DNA of 64,000 nucleotides from Nitrospirota bacterium (lineage in GTDB: Bacteria > Nitrospirota > Thermodesulfovibrionia > Thermodesulfovibrionales > UBA1546): NCBI GenBank assembly GCA_009773185.1, contig WPIF01000009.1, positions 5,001 to 69,000 of the forward strand, given 5' to 3'. Of the stretch, positions 31,479 through 39,780 are shown one piece after another. A model generated the notes under the pieces. That model saw only the letters and a program-made list of their open reading frames with translations, was not told the DNA's origin and ran no database searches. A program made the position numbers and the translations under genes. Within the stretch, counting starts at the first letter, position 1, and every line of letters starts with the position of its first letter.

Positions 31479-32010
31479 CGCGGCAGACAGATGCCTGAAG
31501 TTCTACCGGCAGGTATATAAAGAGTCCCGGTATTTTATCGGCGCGGACGCGCCTGCTCATTACTTCATGGGGCAGGTAGATCAGGAGTCGCGCTGTAGGG
31601 AAGGGATCACTGCCTTTGATGGCGGGATGGGCCTTGGACAATTTATGCCGGATACCGCCGCATGGATGCAGGCGAGGGAGGCTGCACTTAAGGAATTCGG
31701 CATTGACCCTCAGCCTTATAATCCCAGGTGGGCGATAAGGGCCTTGATCCTCTATGACCGCTATCTCTACAAGGAAGCTCCCTGTGAAGGATGGTATTTT
31801 GCATTTCGTGCATATAACGGCGGGATGGGGAATTTGAGCAAAGAGATAAGGCTTGCAAACTCATGCATCGAAAAAGATATCGAGAGGAGATGTAAAAGGC
31901 GTGTGCTCAGACTTAAAAGCGGCGCATTATTGGATATGTGCAAAGTCAATATTGAGTATCCGTATCTGATATTTCAAAAAGCGGAGAAATACAAGAGGGG
32001 AATGAACTGA
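31399..32010 (+). CDS. Exported lytic transglycosylase (endolysin)
   Basis: 203 residues: a signal sequence (FSGAFLLLLSFSVLQSECSA), then an SLT-type fold with catalytic Glu in GQVDQESRCREGITAFDGGMGLGQFMPDTA, and YFAFRAYNGGMGN. It cleaves peptidoglycan at lysis. The export signal means it may not need a holin for passage. It overlaps the holin candidate. Confidence 0.85.
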   Translation: MQNLLRCSFSGAFLLLLSFSVLQSECSAADRCLKFYRQVYKESRYFIGADAPAHYFMGQVDQESRCREGITAFDGGMGLGQFMPDTAAWMQAREAALKEFGIDPQPYNPRWAIRALILYDRYLYKEAPCEGWYFAFRAYNGGMGNLSKEIRLANSCIEKDIERRCKRRVLRLKSGALLDMCKVNIEYPYLIFQKAEKYKRGMN

Positions 32011-32015
32011 CCGCG

Positions 32016-32177
32016 ATGGAACGAATCAATATAGATAAATTCTACAGGTGGGCAGCCGAGGGATTAAAGAACCCTAAGGTATGCCACGTTGATGGAGAGA
32101 GTTGTAAGGCGAGATATGCGCTAACAAAATGCAAAGAATGTTTTTTAAAGGCGACCTCTAAGGGGGCAGCGAAATGA
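32016..32177 (+). CDS. 53-residue Cys-containing protein
   Basis: Reads MERINIDKFYRWAAEGLKNP then CHVDGESC and CKEC, so four Cys able to bind a metal. It lies inside the lysis cassette and overlaps the spanin gene by ATGA. Unknown role. Confidence 0.5.
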   Translation: MERINIDKFYRWAAEGLKNPKVCHVDGESCKARYALTKCKECFLKATSKGAAK

Positions 32178-32596
32178 TACCCTGGGCAGAGATAGCAAAG
32201 CTTTTGTGGAAGAACAAAACATCTATAGGTCTTATATGCCTTATAGGACTTATTTGGTACCAACATAACCAGATTGAGACCCTCAAGCTCTCAGTTGAAA
32301 AAGAGCATGAAAAAGTCCTGACTGAAAGAGTAGAGAATAAAAAAATAAAAGCCTCGATACAAGTCCAGAATGACGCCATCGAGCAGTGGCAAAAAGAAGG
32401 CGAGAAACAAAAAGAGAGAGTTAAAGAGACAAACAGGCGGATTGGTGAGCTATCCGCTGCTTACCAGAAAGAGATAGACGCTCTGAAAAACAGCAGCGTC
32501 ATAGTGCAGGAAATAACCCTGCCATGTAACGCGATAAGAAAGGATGGCAGTCAGTGGATGCAGGAAGAATGGCAAAAGCTATTTTTGCAGCAATAG
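32174..32596 (+). CDS. Inner-membrane spanin (Rz-like)
   Basis: 140 residues: an N-terminal membrane anchor (GLICLIGLIWYQ) and a long periplasmic coiled coil (about 35-115). Its 3' end overlaps the small lipoprotein gene in another frame, the classic Rz/Rz1 layout. The two proteins join inner and outer membrane to complete lysis. The anchor is encoded by a CATAGGTCATA-type repeat. Confidence 0.78.
   Translation: MIPWAEIAKLLWKNKTSIGLICLIGLIWYQHNQIETLKLSVEKEHEKVLTERVENKKIKASIQVQNDAIEQWQKEGEKQKERVKETNRRIGELSAAYQKEIDALKNSSVIVQEITLPCNAIRKDGSQWMQEEWQKLFLQQ
32224..32253. repeat. CATAGGTCATA-family repeat within the spanin gene
   Basis: TATAGGTCTTATATGCCTTA and TAGGACTTAT; read in frame as GLICLIGLI, the membrane anchor. 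Confidence 0.7.
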
Positions 32597-32877
32597 GTCT
32601 TATAGGATTTATGGGACTTATGGCCTGCACTCCTGAGGTGCGGCATGAGCCAGTCGAGGTAAAAGTGCCTGTGGCTGTGCAATGTCCGGAGCCGCCTGTA
32701 ATCGAAAGGCCCGTGCTGCCGGTTGAGTATGTGCATTACCTCTCCCCTGCGGATGAAAAGGGAATCGGCTGCATGGACGAGAGTAGCTTTAAAAATTTAA
32801 TGGAGATGATCATGAGGCAAAACCTCTATATCAAAAAATTAGAAGAAAGCCTGAAGGCGTATATGAGGGGCAACTGA
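32569..32877 (+). CDS. Outer-membrane spanin lipoprotein (Rz1-like)
   Basis: 102 residues from MAKAIFAAIG. Lipobox GLMAC followed by a Pro/Val-rich stretch (EPVEVKVPVAVQCPEPPVIERPVLP), typical of Rz1-type o-spanins. It is nested in the end of the Rz-like gene. The hydrophobic signal (IGLIGFMGLMA) is encoded by another CATAGGTCATA-type repeat. Confidence 0.75.
   Translation: MAKAIFAAIGLIGFMGLMACTPEVRHEPVEVKVPVAVQCPEPPVIERPVLPVEYVHYLSPADEKGIGCMDESSFKNLMEMIMRQNLYIKKLEESLKAYMRGN
32592..32622. repeat. CATAGGTCATA-family repeat within the Rz1-like gene
   Basis: AATAGGTCTTATAGGATTTA then TGGGACTTATGG; supplies the lipoprotein signal's hydrophobic core. Confidence 0.65.
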
Positions 32878-32878
32878 T

Positions 32879-33244
32879 ATGTTGGAGCTGATAGATACCA
32901 CCACAGGCATGTCAATAGGCTCGCAGCAGTTTGTCAAAGGCGAGACTAAAACGATAAGCCTCCAGTTAAAGGAAAACGGCATTGCAAAAAATATTACCGG
33001 ATACACTTTTAAATTTGCCGGAAAGGCAAAACACAGCGATACAGCTTACAAGATACCAGTGATAAACGGCGCTATTACCGATGCTGCGAACGGCAAGTTT
33101 TCATTTACGATAAATGCCGCCGATGTCGCCGCAGTCTTTAGTGGAGTTTTTGAAATCGCAATGTATGATGCCTTGCTTAAAAAAACAGTGTTAACGCCGC
33201 CGCGAGGAACGCCTGTTACGGTGCACGAGGACATAATTGATTGA
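32879..33244 (+). CDS. Small beta-sandwich phage protein
   Basis: 121 residues, all-beta: KGETKTISLQLKENGIAKNITGYTFKFAGKA, then GKFSFTINAADVAAVFSGVFEIAMYDA. This is the pattern of baseplate upper-protein-like (BppU-type) immunoglobulin domains in phage tail and head proteins. Virion part or assembly role not known. Confidence 0.55.
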   Translation: MLELIDTTTGMSIGSQQFVKGETKTISLQLKENGIAKNITGYTFKFAGKAKHSDTAYKIPVINGAITDAANGKFSFTINAADVAAVFSGVFEIAMYDALLKKTVLTPPRGTPVTVHEDIID

Positions 33245-33245
33245 G

Positions 33246-33779
33246 ATGAACGAGCTAAGGATGTATTCCAACATTGAGAAGGCTGTAGAGACGAGGATAG
33301 AGTCAAAACTGGAATCCGTGCGGGATGTAAAAATCCAGAAGGGCCCAAAGAATAATCTCCTTAATCCCGGAGTCTTTGTCTCTGTGGAAGAGGGAGTGTT
33401 CGAAGCGGTAGGCCGGGGATGGAAGCAGAAGCTCGACGTCTATGTCGAGATTGAATTTGAAAACCTGCGGGATGAAGAGCAGAGGCGCGTAGGCGCATTC
33501 CTAATACTCTCTGCGATTATTCAATACCTCTGTGGCCAGAACCTTGGCCTTAATATATCTGAGTTGAAACCTTCAAAATGGCAGAACGTAACTGGAGAGG
33601 AAGATCATAAGGCCAGTAAAACGCGCTTTCAAATCGTATTTAAAACCGCATTTAACATCGAGCCGGTCAGCGATGAGGTTGTAACCGACCTGCTTAAAGT
33701 CGGTCTTGATTATTACCTTAAGCCCGGAGATGAGACTAAAGATGCATCGGATGAGGTGACGCTCGAGGGAGGCGCATAA
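33246..33779 (+). CDS. Mu gp37-like tail protein (DUF1834)
   Basis: 177 residues from MNELRMYSNIEKAV. DUF1834 pattern with GVFVSVEEGVFEAVGRGWKQKLDVYVEIEFENLRDEEQRR and TRFQIVFKTAFNIEP. In Mu-like phages it lies between gp36 and the tail sheath and is needed for tail completion. It starts next to the stop of the gene before. Confidence 0.8.
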   Translation: MNELRMYSNIEKAVETRIESKLESVRDVKIQKGPKNNLLNPGVFVSVEEGVFEAVGRGWKQKLDVYVEIEFENLRDEEQRRVGAFLILSAIIQYLCGQNLGLNISELKPSKWQNVTGEEDHKASKTRFQIVFKTAFNIEPVSDEVVTDLLKVGLDYYLKPGDETKDASDEVTLEGGA

Positions 33780-34093
33780 TGGCATGGCCTAAAGGTTTTA
33801 GCTGGACAAAAGGACACTGGGAGGAAACAACGAATCCGGACAGCACTATCTCAAAGATGTATGTCCACACCGGGCCGTTTTTCTGGCTGCCGGTTCAGAT
33901 AACAAGCAATTTCCGCATAGAGATATATGCGGGGTTCCGGCCCACTCCGACATGGGGCGTGGGCTACGGCAATGAGGGTGACGGTAAGGTATTCACAAAG
34001 ATAGGGCAGTGGATGAAAAACAAAGGCTGGGGGAATCTCGGCTTTGCATTCAGATTTAAAAAAGCCCCGATATTATCGGGGCAAGGAGGATAA
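33779..34093 (+). CDS. Small hypothetical tail-region protein
   Basis: 104 residues rich in Trp and Gly (AWPKGFSWTKGHWEE, TPTWGVGYGNEGDG). No motif recognised. The C-terminal KAPILSGQGG is read from a palindrome. Lies between gp37- and gp38-like genes. Confidence 0.5.
   Translation: MAWPKGFSWTKGHWEETTNPDSTISKMYVHTGPFFWLPVQITSNFRIEIYAGFRPTPTWGVGYGNEGDGKVFTKIGQWMKNKGWGNLGFAFRFKKAPILSGQGG
34064..34082. repeat. Palindrome GCCCCGATA-T-TATCGGGGC
   Basis: 9-bp arms around one base at the end of the preceding gene. Related to the ATCCCGTCCCGA palindrome at 27399. Confidence 0.7.
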
Positions 34094-34097
34094 AGAT

Positions 34098-34322
34098 ATG
34101 AAAGTTTTAGCAGCGAAAGGGCTTAAATGCCCGATGGAAGGGAAGCCCCGCACTTATATCCCGGACAGCGGGGAGCCGGTTGAAGTGTCGGATGGTTCGA
34201 CATATTACAGGAGATTGATTGCTGACGGGTCGCTGGTTTTAGAAGCGCAGGATAGCAGCAGCGCAATAGAGCAGAAGTCAGAGCAGAAGCCGACAGAAAA
34301 AGATAAGGGAGGTAGAAAATAA
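34098..34322 (+). CDS. Mu gp38-like protein (DUF2635)
   Basis: 74 residues from MKVLAAKGLKCPMEGKPRTYIPD, with YYRRLIADGSLVL: the DUF2635 pattern. AAGGAGG before the ATG. It immediately precedes the sheath gene, as in Mu. Confidence 0.8.
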   Translation: MKVLAAKGLKCPMEGKPRTYIPDSGEPVEVSDGSTYYRRLIADGSLVLEAQDSSSAIEQKSEQKPTEKDKGGRK

Positions 34323-36037
34323 TGGTTGACTTCAATGAAATTCCATCTAATATCAGAATTCCTGGAGTATATGCTGAATTAGATAAATCTAATGCGAGCA
34401 ACACGCTCCCTCAGGAATTACAAAGCATGCTCGTTATCGCTCAGAGACTCAAATCTATGATTTGTCCCGCCATTTTTCAGGGCGGCACTCTCAATAATAT
34501 GACGAGCGGCGGTGCATATACGGGTGCCGCCGTTAAGAACTTTAGAGTGAAGGTATCTACCGCAGCGGCCACGGATAAGTTTAAGTGGTCAACGGACGGC
34601 GGCAATACGTGGTCTGCTGAGATCAGTGTCACCGGAGCAGCCCAGGCACTAAGCGATGGTGTTACCGTTACATTTGCAGCCATAACGGGACATGCGGTCA
34701 ATGACGAATGGCGGTTCTCCGCATATCCGGAACCCTCAATAGCCCAAAAAATTGCAACGAAAGTTTACTCTGACGCAGAGGCTGCCAAATACGCTGGCTA
34801 TGGATCAAAAATACATCTTATGATCAGGGCCGCAATAAAGGCATATGAATATCTCGATCTGACAATTGTCAGTCTTGATGACGCAGCCGCCAGTGTCGCA
34901 GCTACAGGCATGATAACATTCACCGGCAATGCGGCGTCATCAGGAGTTTTGAGTTTGTATATTGCGAGCAAGCAGGTGAAAATATTGATATCAAAAGACG
35001 ACACACCTTCGGAAATGGCAACTCTTTTATGTAATGAGATATCCATGATGCCTGATCTCCCTGTTGTTGCGTCGAACCTTGCAGGCGTAGTAACGCTCAA
35101 GGCGAAAAACAAGGGCATAGTCGGAAATTCAATTGGACTTGGTTATGACATTGCGGGTGCAGCAGGAGTGGCAGTCGCAATCGTTGAAATGGCAAACGGT
35201 TTAGGCAGTCCCGACATTCAGGATGCTCTTACTATTGTAGCGGGCAAAAGATATCACATATATGTGAGTCAATTCAATGATGCGGATTCTCGCACTAAGT
35301 TGCGTGATCATTTGACATTTGTATCTAATGCTGTTGAGCAGCGGCCGGGAGTGGGTGTATTCGGGTTGAATGGTTCGCTCGCCGAGGCTACAACTCTGGC
35401 TGCCGGCGAAACTAATGAAATCCGTCTCCAATGTGCATGGCTCAGATATACATCCGAGACCAAACGGAAGTACATGCCCTGTGAAATCGCAGCGGCCAAG
35501 GCCGCAATTACGGCGTTTGCGCATTCAGTCAAGGTCGGTAACTCCGAAACGGATCTCGAAGTTAGGGGTGTTCCATTGCCTGCAATAGCCGACAGATTAA
35601 CAACGACGGAAAAACAGACTTGCCTCTATAATGGCGTTTCTTATCTGTATGTTGGCAAGGGTGAACGCCTGCTGGTCGGGAGATCTATTACAACTTACGT
35701 ATCTGATGCCAATGGCGCGCTTGATCCTGCATTCCTTGACGTTGGTGTGATGGTCACTACCGATTACTGTCGCGCAGCATGGGTTGATGATGTTAAGCGC
35801 AAATTCCAGAGGCAGAAAAAATCCGCACGCACAAAAACCCGCCTCCGCAGCGCCATCATAGCAAAAGCCTATCAGCTTCAGGAATACGAGTTAATACAAG
35901 ATGTTGATAAACATAAGAATGGGATCATCGTGTCGGACAATCTTACTGATGCGACCCGGCTCGATGTTGAAATTCCGACGGCGATAATTCCGGGGCTTGA
36001 AATTATCGGTATGAAGATAAAAATCTTAGTCTACTAA
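34322..36037 (+). CDS. Tail sheath protein (Mu gpL-like)
   Basis: 571 residues. GVPLPAIADRLTTTEKQTCLYNGVSYLYV and VMVTTDYCRAAWVDDVKRKFQRQK, plus the C-terminal VEIPTAIIPGLEIIGMKI, fit Mu-type sheath proteins of contractile tails. Residues 60-140 (KFKWSTDGGNTWSAEISVTG, then HAVNDEWRFSA) form an inserted beta-sandwich domain probably exposed on the tail surface. Confidence 0.9.
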   Translation: MVDFNEIPSNIRIPGVYAELDKSNASNTLPQELQSMLVIAQRLKSMICPAIFQGGTLNNMTSGGAYTGAAVKNFRVKVSTAAATDKFKWSTDGGNTWSAEISVTGAAQALSDGVTVTFAAITGHAVNDEWRFSAYPEPSIAQKIATKVYSDAEAAKYAGYGSKIHLMIRAAIKAYEYLDLTIVSLDDAAASVAATGMITFTGNAASSGVLSLYIASKQVKILISKDDTPSEMATLLCNEISMMPDLPVVASNLAGVVTLKAKNKGIVGNSIGLGYDIAGAAGVAVAIVEMANGLGSPDIQDALTIVAGKRYHIYVSQFNDADSRTKLRDHLTFVSNAVEQRPGVGVFGLNGSLAEATTLAAGETNEIRLQCAWLRYTSETKRKYMPCEIAAAKAAITAFAHSVKVGNSETDLEVRGVPLPAIADRLTTTEKQTCLYNGVSYLYVGKGERLLVGRSITTYVSDANGALDPAFLDVGVMVTTDYCRAAWVDDVKRKFQRQKKSARTKTRLRSAIIAKAYQLQEYELIQDVDKHKNGIIVSDNLTDATRLDVEIPTAIIPGLEIIGMKIKILVY

Positions 36038-36041
36038 AAAA

Positions 36042-36090
36042 ATACCTCCCCAGTCCCCTCCTTGCCAAGGAGGGGATTTAGGGGCGGTTA
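36042..36090. repeat. C-rich palindromic repeat between sheath and tube genes
   Basis: TCCCCTCCTTG and CAAGGAGGGGA arms around a single C, with CCTCCCCAG before and TTTAGGGGCGG after. Intergenic. Confidence 0.8.
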
Positions 36091-36102
36091 TAAGGAGGAT
36101 TT

Positions 36103-36459
36103 ATGGAATATGTCTCGAAAGCAACACTCGAAGTAAACGGGCAGCTCGTTGACGATATCAATTCCGTTACGGAAAAAAAGGTTGAAGTGAGAAAGGCCAT
36201 CAAGCTCATGAATAAGACCGGCGTGGTCAAGGGCACGCCGCAGTACGGGATGCAGGTTGAATATGTTCTTCCGAAAGACGCTCCTGAATTCGACTGGGAA
36301 GAAGTCGAAAACGGCACACTCACAGTAGACAAGGAAAACGGGGTGAGGGTTACTTTCACCGGCGTTTATACGCTCGAAGTCGGAGACGCGAAATACGACG
36401 GCGAGAAAGAAACCACAAGGAACATCGAGCTTGTAGCTATGGGGAGGGTTAAGGAATGA
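36103..36459 (+). CDS. Tail tube protein (Mu gpM-like)
   Basis: 118 residues, beta-rich: SKATLEVNGQLVDDINSVTEKKVEVRKAIKLMNKTG and a C-terminal YTLEVGDAKYDGEKETTRNIELVAMG. It has the length and position of Mu gp40. AAGGAGG before the ATG. Confidence 0.82.
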   Translation: MEYVSKATLEVNGQLVDDINSVTEKKVEVRKAIKLMNKTGVVKGTPQYGMQVEYVLPKDAPEFDWEEVENGTLTVDKENGVRVTFTGVYTLEVGDAKYDGEKETTRNIELVAMGRVKE

Positions 36460-36971
36460 GCCTTCTGGAAAAACTCAAGGCCGGGAAGAAAAACAAAAAC
36501 ACGATTAAATTTCCCGGCACTGATCAGGATATTATTATCTCTGTTTTATCCGAGGCGGACATCCAGGCCGCGCACTTCGAGTCAGAGAGGCTATTTAAGA
36601 AAAACGGGATAGAGGTCTCTATGTCAACGGTTGATGCTTACGAGGCCGAGAAAACTACACAGATACTTTTCCGGGCATGCAGCGATACTGACGGGAAGCC
36701 TCTCTCAAAAACAGTGGACGAATTCCGCTCGCAGATACTGAAGGCCGAGAAGGATATCCTTGTGGATGAGTATAACTCTCTTGAACAGGAATGCTCTCCG
36801 AATCCTGAAAAGATATCCACAGAGGACATGGAAAAAATAATTGACGAGGTAAAAAAAAGACCGGAGATGATTGGGAGCGTTTCAAATATCGTTATAGCGA
36901 GAAAGCTAATAGTCTCTTTGGCCTCCCGGCTTCAGAACTCACAACAGGGCAGTGGCTCTACATCTTCGTGA
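36456..36971 (+). CDS. Tail assembly chaperone, zero-frame product (Mu gp41-like)
   Basis: 171 residues. An N-terminal domain (FPGTDQDIIISVLSEADIQAAHFESERLF) is followed by a helical C-terminus. In contractile-tail phages this protein and its frameshift extension guide assembly of the tail tube around the tape measure. It lies immediately before the tape measure gene. See the frameshift product for the alternative end. Confidence 0.78.
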   Translation: MSLLEKLKAGKKNKNTIKFPGTDQDIIISVLSEADIQAAHFESERLFKKNGIEVSMSTVDAYEAEKTTQILFRACSDTDGKPLSKTVDEFRSQILKAEKDILVDEYNSLEQECSPNPEKISTEDMEKIIDEVKKRPEMIGSVSNIVIARKLIVSLASRLQNSQQGSGSTSS

Positions 36972-37027
36972 TGGAGATGCCCAAAGACTCAAAATCAAAG
37001 ACATACAAGGTAAGAAAGAAAAGATGA
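36456..37027 (+). CDS. Tail assembly chaperone, predicted -1 frameshift product
   Basis: A run of eight A at 36851-36858 gives the in-frame slippery heptamer A-AAA-AAA followed by G. Slipping by -1 joins the first 134 codons to an open frame of 56 codons ending at 37027. That frame encodes DDWERFKYRYSEKAN and SLFGLPASELTTGQWLYIF, the sort of sequence seen in the extension of phage tail chaperones. This matches the known Mu gp41/gp42 and P2 E/E' strategy. Confidence 0.72.
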
Positions 37028-37041
37028 ACAGCAAGATAATA

Positions 37042-37095
37042 ACGCCCCCGCCTTCGTCACCCCCTCTTAAGTTAAGAGGGGGATGGGGGAGTTAT
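37042..37095. repeat. C-rich palindromic repeat before the tape measure gene
   Basis: CCCCCTCTTAA / TTAAGAGGGGG arms with CCCCCGCC before and ATGGGGGAG after. The GGGGGAG lies 5 bases before the tape-measure ATG and is the only visible ribosome binding site. Confidence 0.8.
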
Positions 37096-38818
37096 GTCTA
37101 ATATTCTTGAGCTTATTTTAAGAGGCCGTGCGGACCAGCTCGATAGTGTTATCAGGAGCAGCGGCAAGAATATCGAGACCTTCGGCAGGAAGAGCATTGC
37201 CGCGTTCCAGCGCGTGGGCAGCACGATAAACACCCTGAGCGACAGGTATCTGAACAGGTTCACAAGCGTCCTTGGTGGCGCAAGTCTCCTTTATGCAGGC
37301 AAGGGCGTGATAGACCTCGATGCGCGGCTGGCGCGACTGGCTATAACAGCAGGCGGGGGCGCAAAAATGTTGGTTGGAATGAAAAAAGAACTTTTTGAGA
37401 TTTCCGCAATAACATATACACCTGTAGGTGAGCTGGTCACGTATATCAAAACAATAGTTGCCAGAACTGGAGACATTAAATTTGCAATGGCGACCATTAA
37501 AGATGTAGGCCTTGCCTCGGCTGCAACGGAAACAAGCATGGCCGATATGGGTGAGGTGGTCGCTAATCTTAAGGAAAAACTGAAGCTTAAGCCCGAAGAG
37601 ATATTACCGGCCTTAGACATATTAAATCTTGGAGCAAAGGCAGGCGCAGTAGAGTTCAGCGATTTCGCCAAACAAATGGTTGTTATGGCGTCATCTACCG
37701 GTAGATTCAATCTTGAGGGTCTTAAAGGTGTCCGCATTATCAGCGCGTGGGCGCAGATGGCGTTTAAAAGCAATTCGTCTTCGGACGAAATGGCGACTTC
37801 AATTAAGGATGCTGTCTCTGAAATGCTGACGCTCGAAAAAATAAAAAAAATGCAGAAACTTGGATTCAACCCTATTGATACCGTAGCATCAAAGAAGGCG
37901 GGAGTGACCGTAATGAAAGATATCGAGGATGTAATTAAGGGCATTGTTAAGGCCACAAAGGGGGATGAGATAAAGCTCGGTCAGATATTCGGATTGCGCA
38001 GTATCACGGCCTTTAGTGATATGGCAAGGGAATTTCGTGCAACCGGTAAGTTTGATACATTCGATAAGTTTGCGCAGCAGGGCGGAGATAGTGTTGAGAC
38101 TATGAAGGATTTTCATTTCTGGACAAAACAGACTGCCGCTCAGATTACAAATATAAAAACGGGACTGTCTAAACTTACAAACGAAAATCTGGATTGGCCC
38201 ATAAAAAAGCTTAATGCTGCGCTCACGTTTTTAAATAATCATCCTATTATTACAAAGGGCGGGCTGGGGACAATTCTTGGTATCGGAGCCGTCGCTGTGG
38301 CATTCAAAGGAATTTTTGGGCTTATAGATATATGGGGGAGATTATCAGGCAAAGGCAGTAAGGGGATTCCCGGTATCGGCGGTCTGGGACTCCCCGGAGC
38401 AGGCAAGGGGCCCATTCCCGTGTATATCGTCAACAAACATCTCTCGATGCTTCCGGGTGGATACCAGTTCCCCGGCGGCGATATCCCGGGCGGTGGAATC
38501 CCAGGGGGCGGCAAATTCGGCAAGTTGGCCGGTATTGCAGGCAAGGCATCAATGGTCGCAGGCGTTGGGATTGCGGGGTATCAGGCAGGCACGCTTATCA
38601 ATAAGGGCATGGGCAAACTCACAGGCAAGGGCGAGGGATGGCTTGGTGAGATGCTCTATGATCTCCTGCATCCATCCGAATCCTCTAAAGGCAAACAGCC
38701 GGAAATAAAAAACAACAATGAAATTAATCTGACCTTAAGCGTAGATCAAAGCGGCAAGGTGATATCGAATACAAACGACATGAACACAAAAATTAATCTC
38801 AAAAGGACAGGCTTTTAA
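37094..38818 (+). CDS. Tail tape measure protein
   Basis: 574 residues: an N-terminal helical part (ILELILRGRADQLDSVIRSSGKN), a TMP-like middle (TYTPVGELVTYIKTIVARTGDIKFAM), a hydrophobic patch near 400, a Gly/Pro-rich linker (KGIPGIGGLGLPGAG, PGGDIPGGGIPGGG) and an Asn-rich C-terminus. Sets tail length. It is short compared with many tape measures, so the tail should be fairly short. Confidence 0.85.
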   Translation: MSNILELILRGRADQLDSVIRSSGKNIETFGRKSIAAFQRVGSTINTLSDRYLNRFTSVLGGASLLYAGKGVIDLDARLARLAITAGGGAKMLVGMKKELFEISAITYTPVGELVTYIKTIVARTGDIKFAMATIKDVGLASAATETSMADMGEVVANLKEKLKLKPEEILPALDILNLGAKAGAVEFSDFAKQMVVMASSTGRFNLEGLKGVRIISAWAQMAFKSNSSSDEMATSIKDAVSEMLTLEKIKKMQKLGFNPIDTVASKKAGVTVMKDIEDVIKGIVKATKGDEIKLGQIFGLRSITAFSDMAREFRATGKFDTFDKFAQQGGDSVETMKDFHFWTKQTAAQITNIKTGLSKLTNENLDWPIKKLNAALTFLNNHPIITKGGLGTILGIGAVAVAFKGIFGLIDIWGRLSGKGSKGIPGIGGLGLPGAGKGPIPVYIVNKHLSMLPGGYQFPGGDIPGGGIPGGGKFGKLAGIAGKASMVAGVGIAGYQAGTLINKGMGKLTGKGEGWLGEMLYDLLHPSESSKGKQPEIKNNNEINLTLSVDQSGKVISNTNDMNTKINLKRTGF

Positions 38819-39780
38819 TGGCAGAGAAAAAAGACAGATATGACGCATTCATATATCCTTCATGGAAGCTTGAGATCGAGAACATCGAGGACAATTTTGA
38901 AAAGTCCATAGTCGAACATGAGTTCCCCTATAAGGACGGCGCGATGCTTGAAGACATGGGAGAGAAGGCGCGTCAAATCAGGTTCCGCTGCTATTTCTAC
39001 AACGGAAATTATGAATCGCATATCGAGTTGATTAATTTTCTCAAACAAAAAGACCTGATCGAGATGTCTCACCCGAAATACGGGATCGTAGAGGGAAAAG
39101 TAAAAACAATATCTGTGCGTCATGACTACAAGGAAAAGACAGCAGAGATAGACATTGCATTCGTAGAGAACCTCAGGGGCGAAATAGAGGTTCAGGCTTA
39201 TGTGGATGTCCAGATGGCCGGAGAAGAGGCTTATGTTAACGGCTGGAGCGATATGATAAGCGATTTTGAGTTGGACGCGAAGAATGAACTCGGGCCGCAG
39301 GCGGAGGGCATACTCAAAAAAGAACTCGACCCTTCCAAAAGCACCATGCTTGAGCAGTTCACTAATTTGACCACTCCGGCGCGCGGATGGATTAAGAAGG
39401 TGGATACTTACGTAAAGACGATGCAGGGCACCCTGAATAAAATATCAAACCCTGCGAACTCGATAACTTCGATGCTTAAGTTCAGCACGAATCTTCCGGG
39501 TACGACGATAGGCTCTGTTGCAAAGACGGTCGAGAGGTATGGCATATCTCTTTCGACCCTGCGGAGTTCTCCCGCGAGGTTTGTATCGAGCTATGTAGGA
39601 GGCATGAAGGGGTTGGAAAAAAGCTCAGGGTCATTTTCAAAATATACAAAGATAGGCGGCGCGCTCGGCTGCGGCTTGCACACATCTCAGATATTTAAGT
39701 CGGATCAGTTAAATCAAAATGCGATGATATCACTGGCTAAGGCAAAATCTTTTGATGCGCTGGGAAGGTTTTTAAAGTAA
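38818..39780 (+). CDS. Mu gp43-like tail protein (DNA circularisation N-terminal family)
   Basis: 320 residues. The N-terminal domain (YPSWKLEIENIEDNFEKSIVEHEFPYKDGAMLEDMG, then RQIRFRCYFY) is the family labelled DNA circularisation protein N, which is a baseplate/tail component in Mu. ATG overlaps the tape measure stop. Confidence 0.78.
   Translation: MAEKKDRYDAFIYPSWKLEIENIEDNFEKSIVEHEFPYKDGAMLEDMGEKARQIRFRCYFYNGNYESHIELINFLKQKDLIEMSHPKYGIVEGKVKTISVRHDYKEKTAEIDIAFVENLRGEIEVQAYVDVQMAGEEAYVNGWSDMISDFELDAKNELGPQAEGILKKELDPSKSTMLEQFTNLTTPARGWIKKVDTYVKTMQGTLNKISNPANSITSMLKFSTNLPGTTIGSVAKTVERYGISLSTLRSSPARFVSSYVGGMKGLEKSSGSFSKYTKIGGALGCGLHTSQIFKSDQLNQNAMISLAKAKSFDALGRFLK

Noticed and set aside
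11888-37095. A CRISPR array made of the C-rich repeats
   Set aside because: Copies are kilobases apart, of variable length and orientation, with no regular spacers or cas genes.
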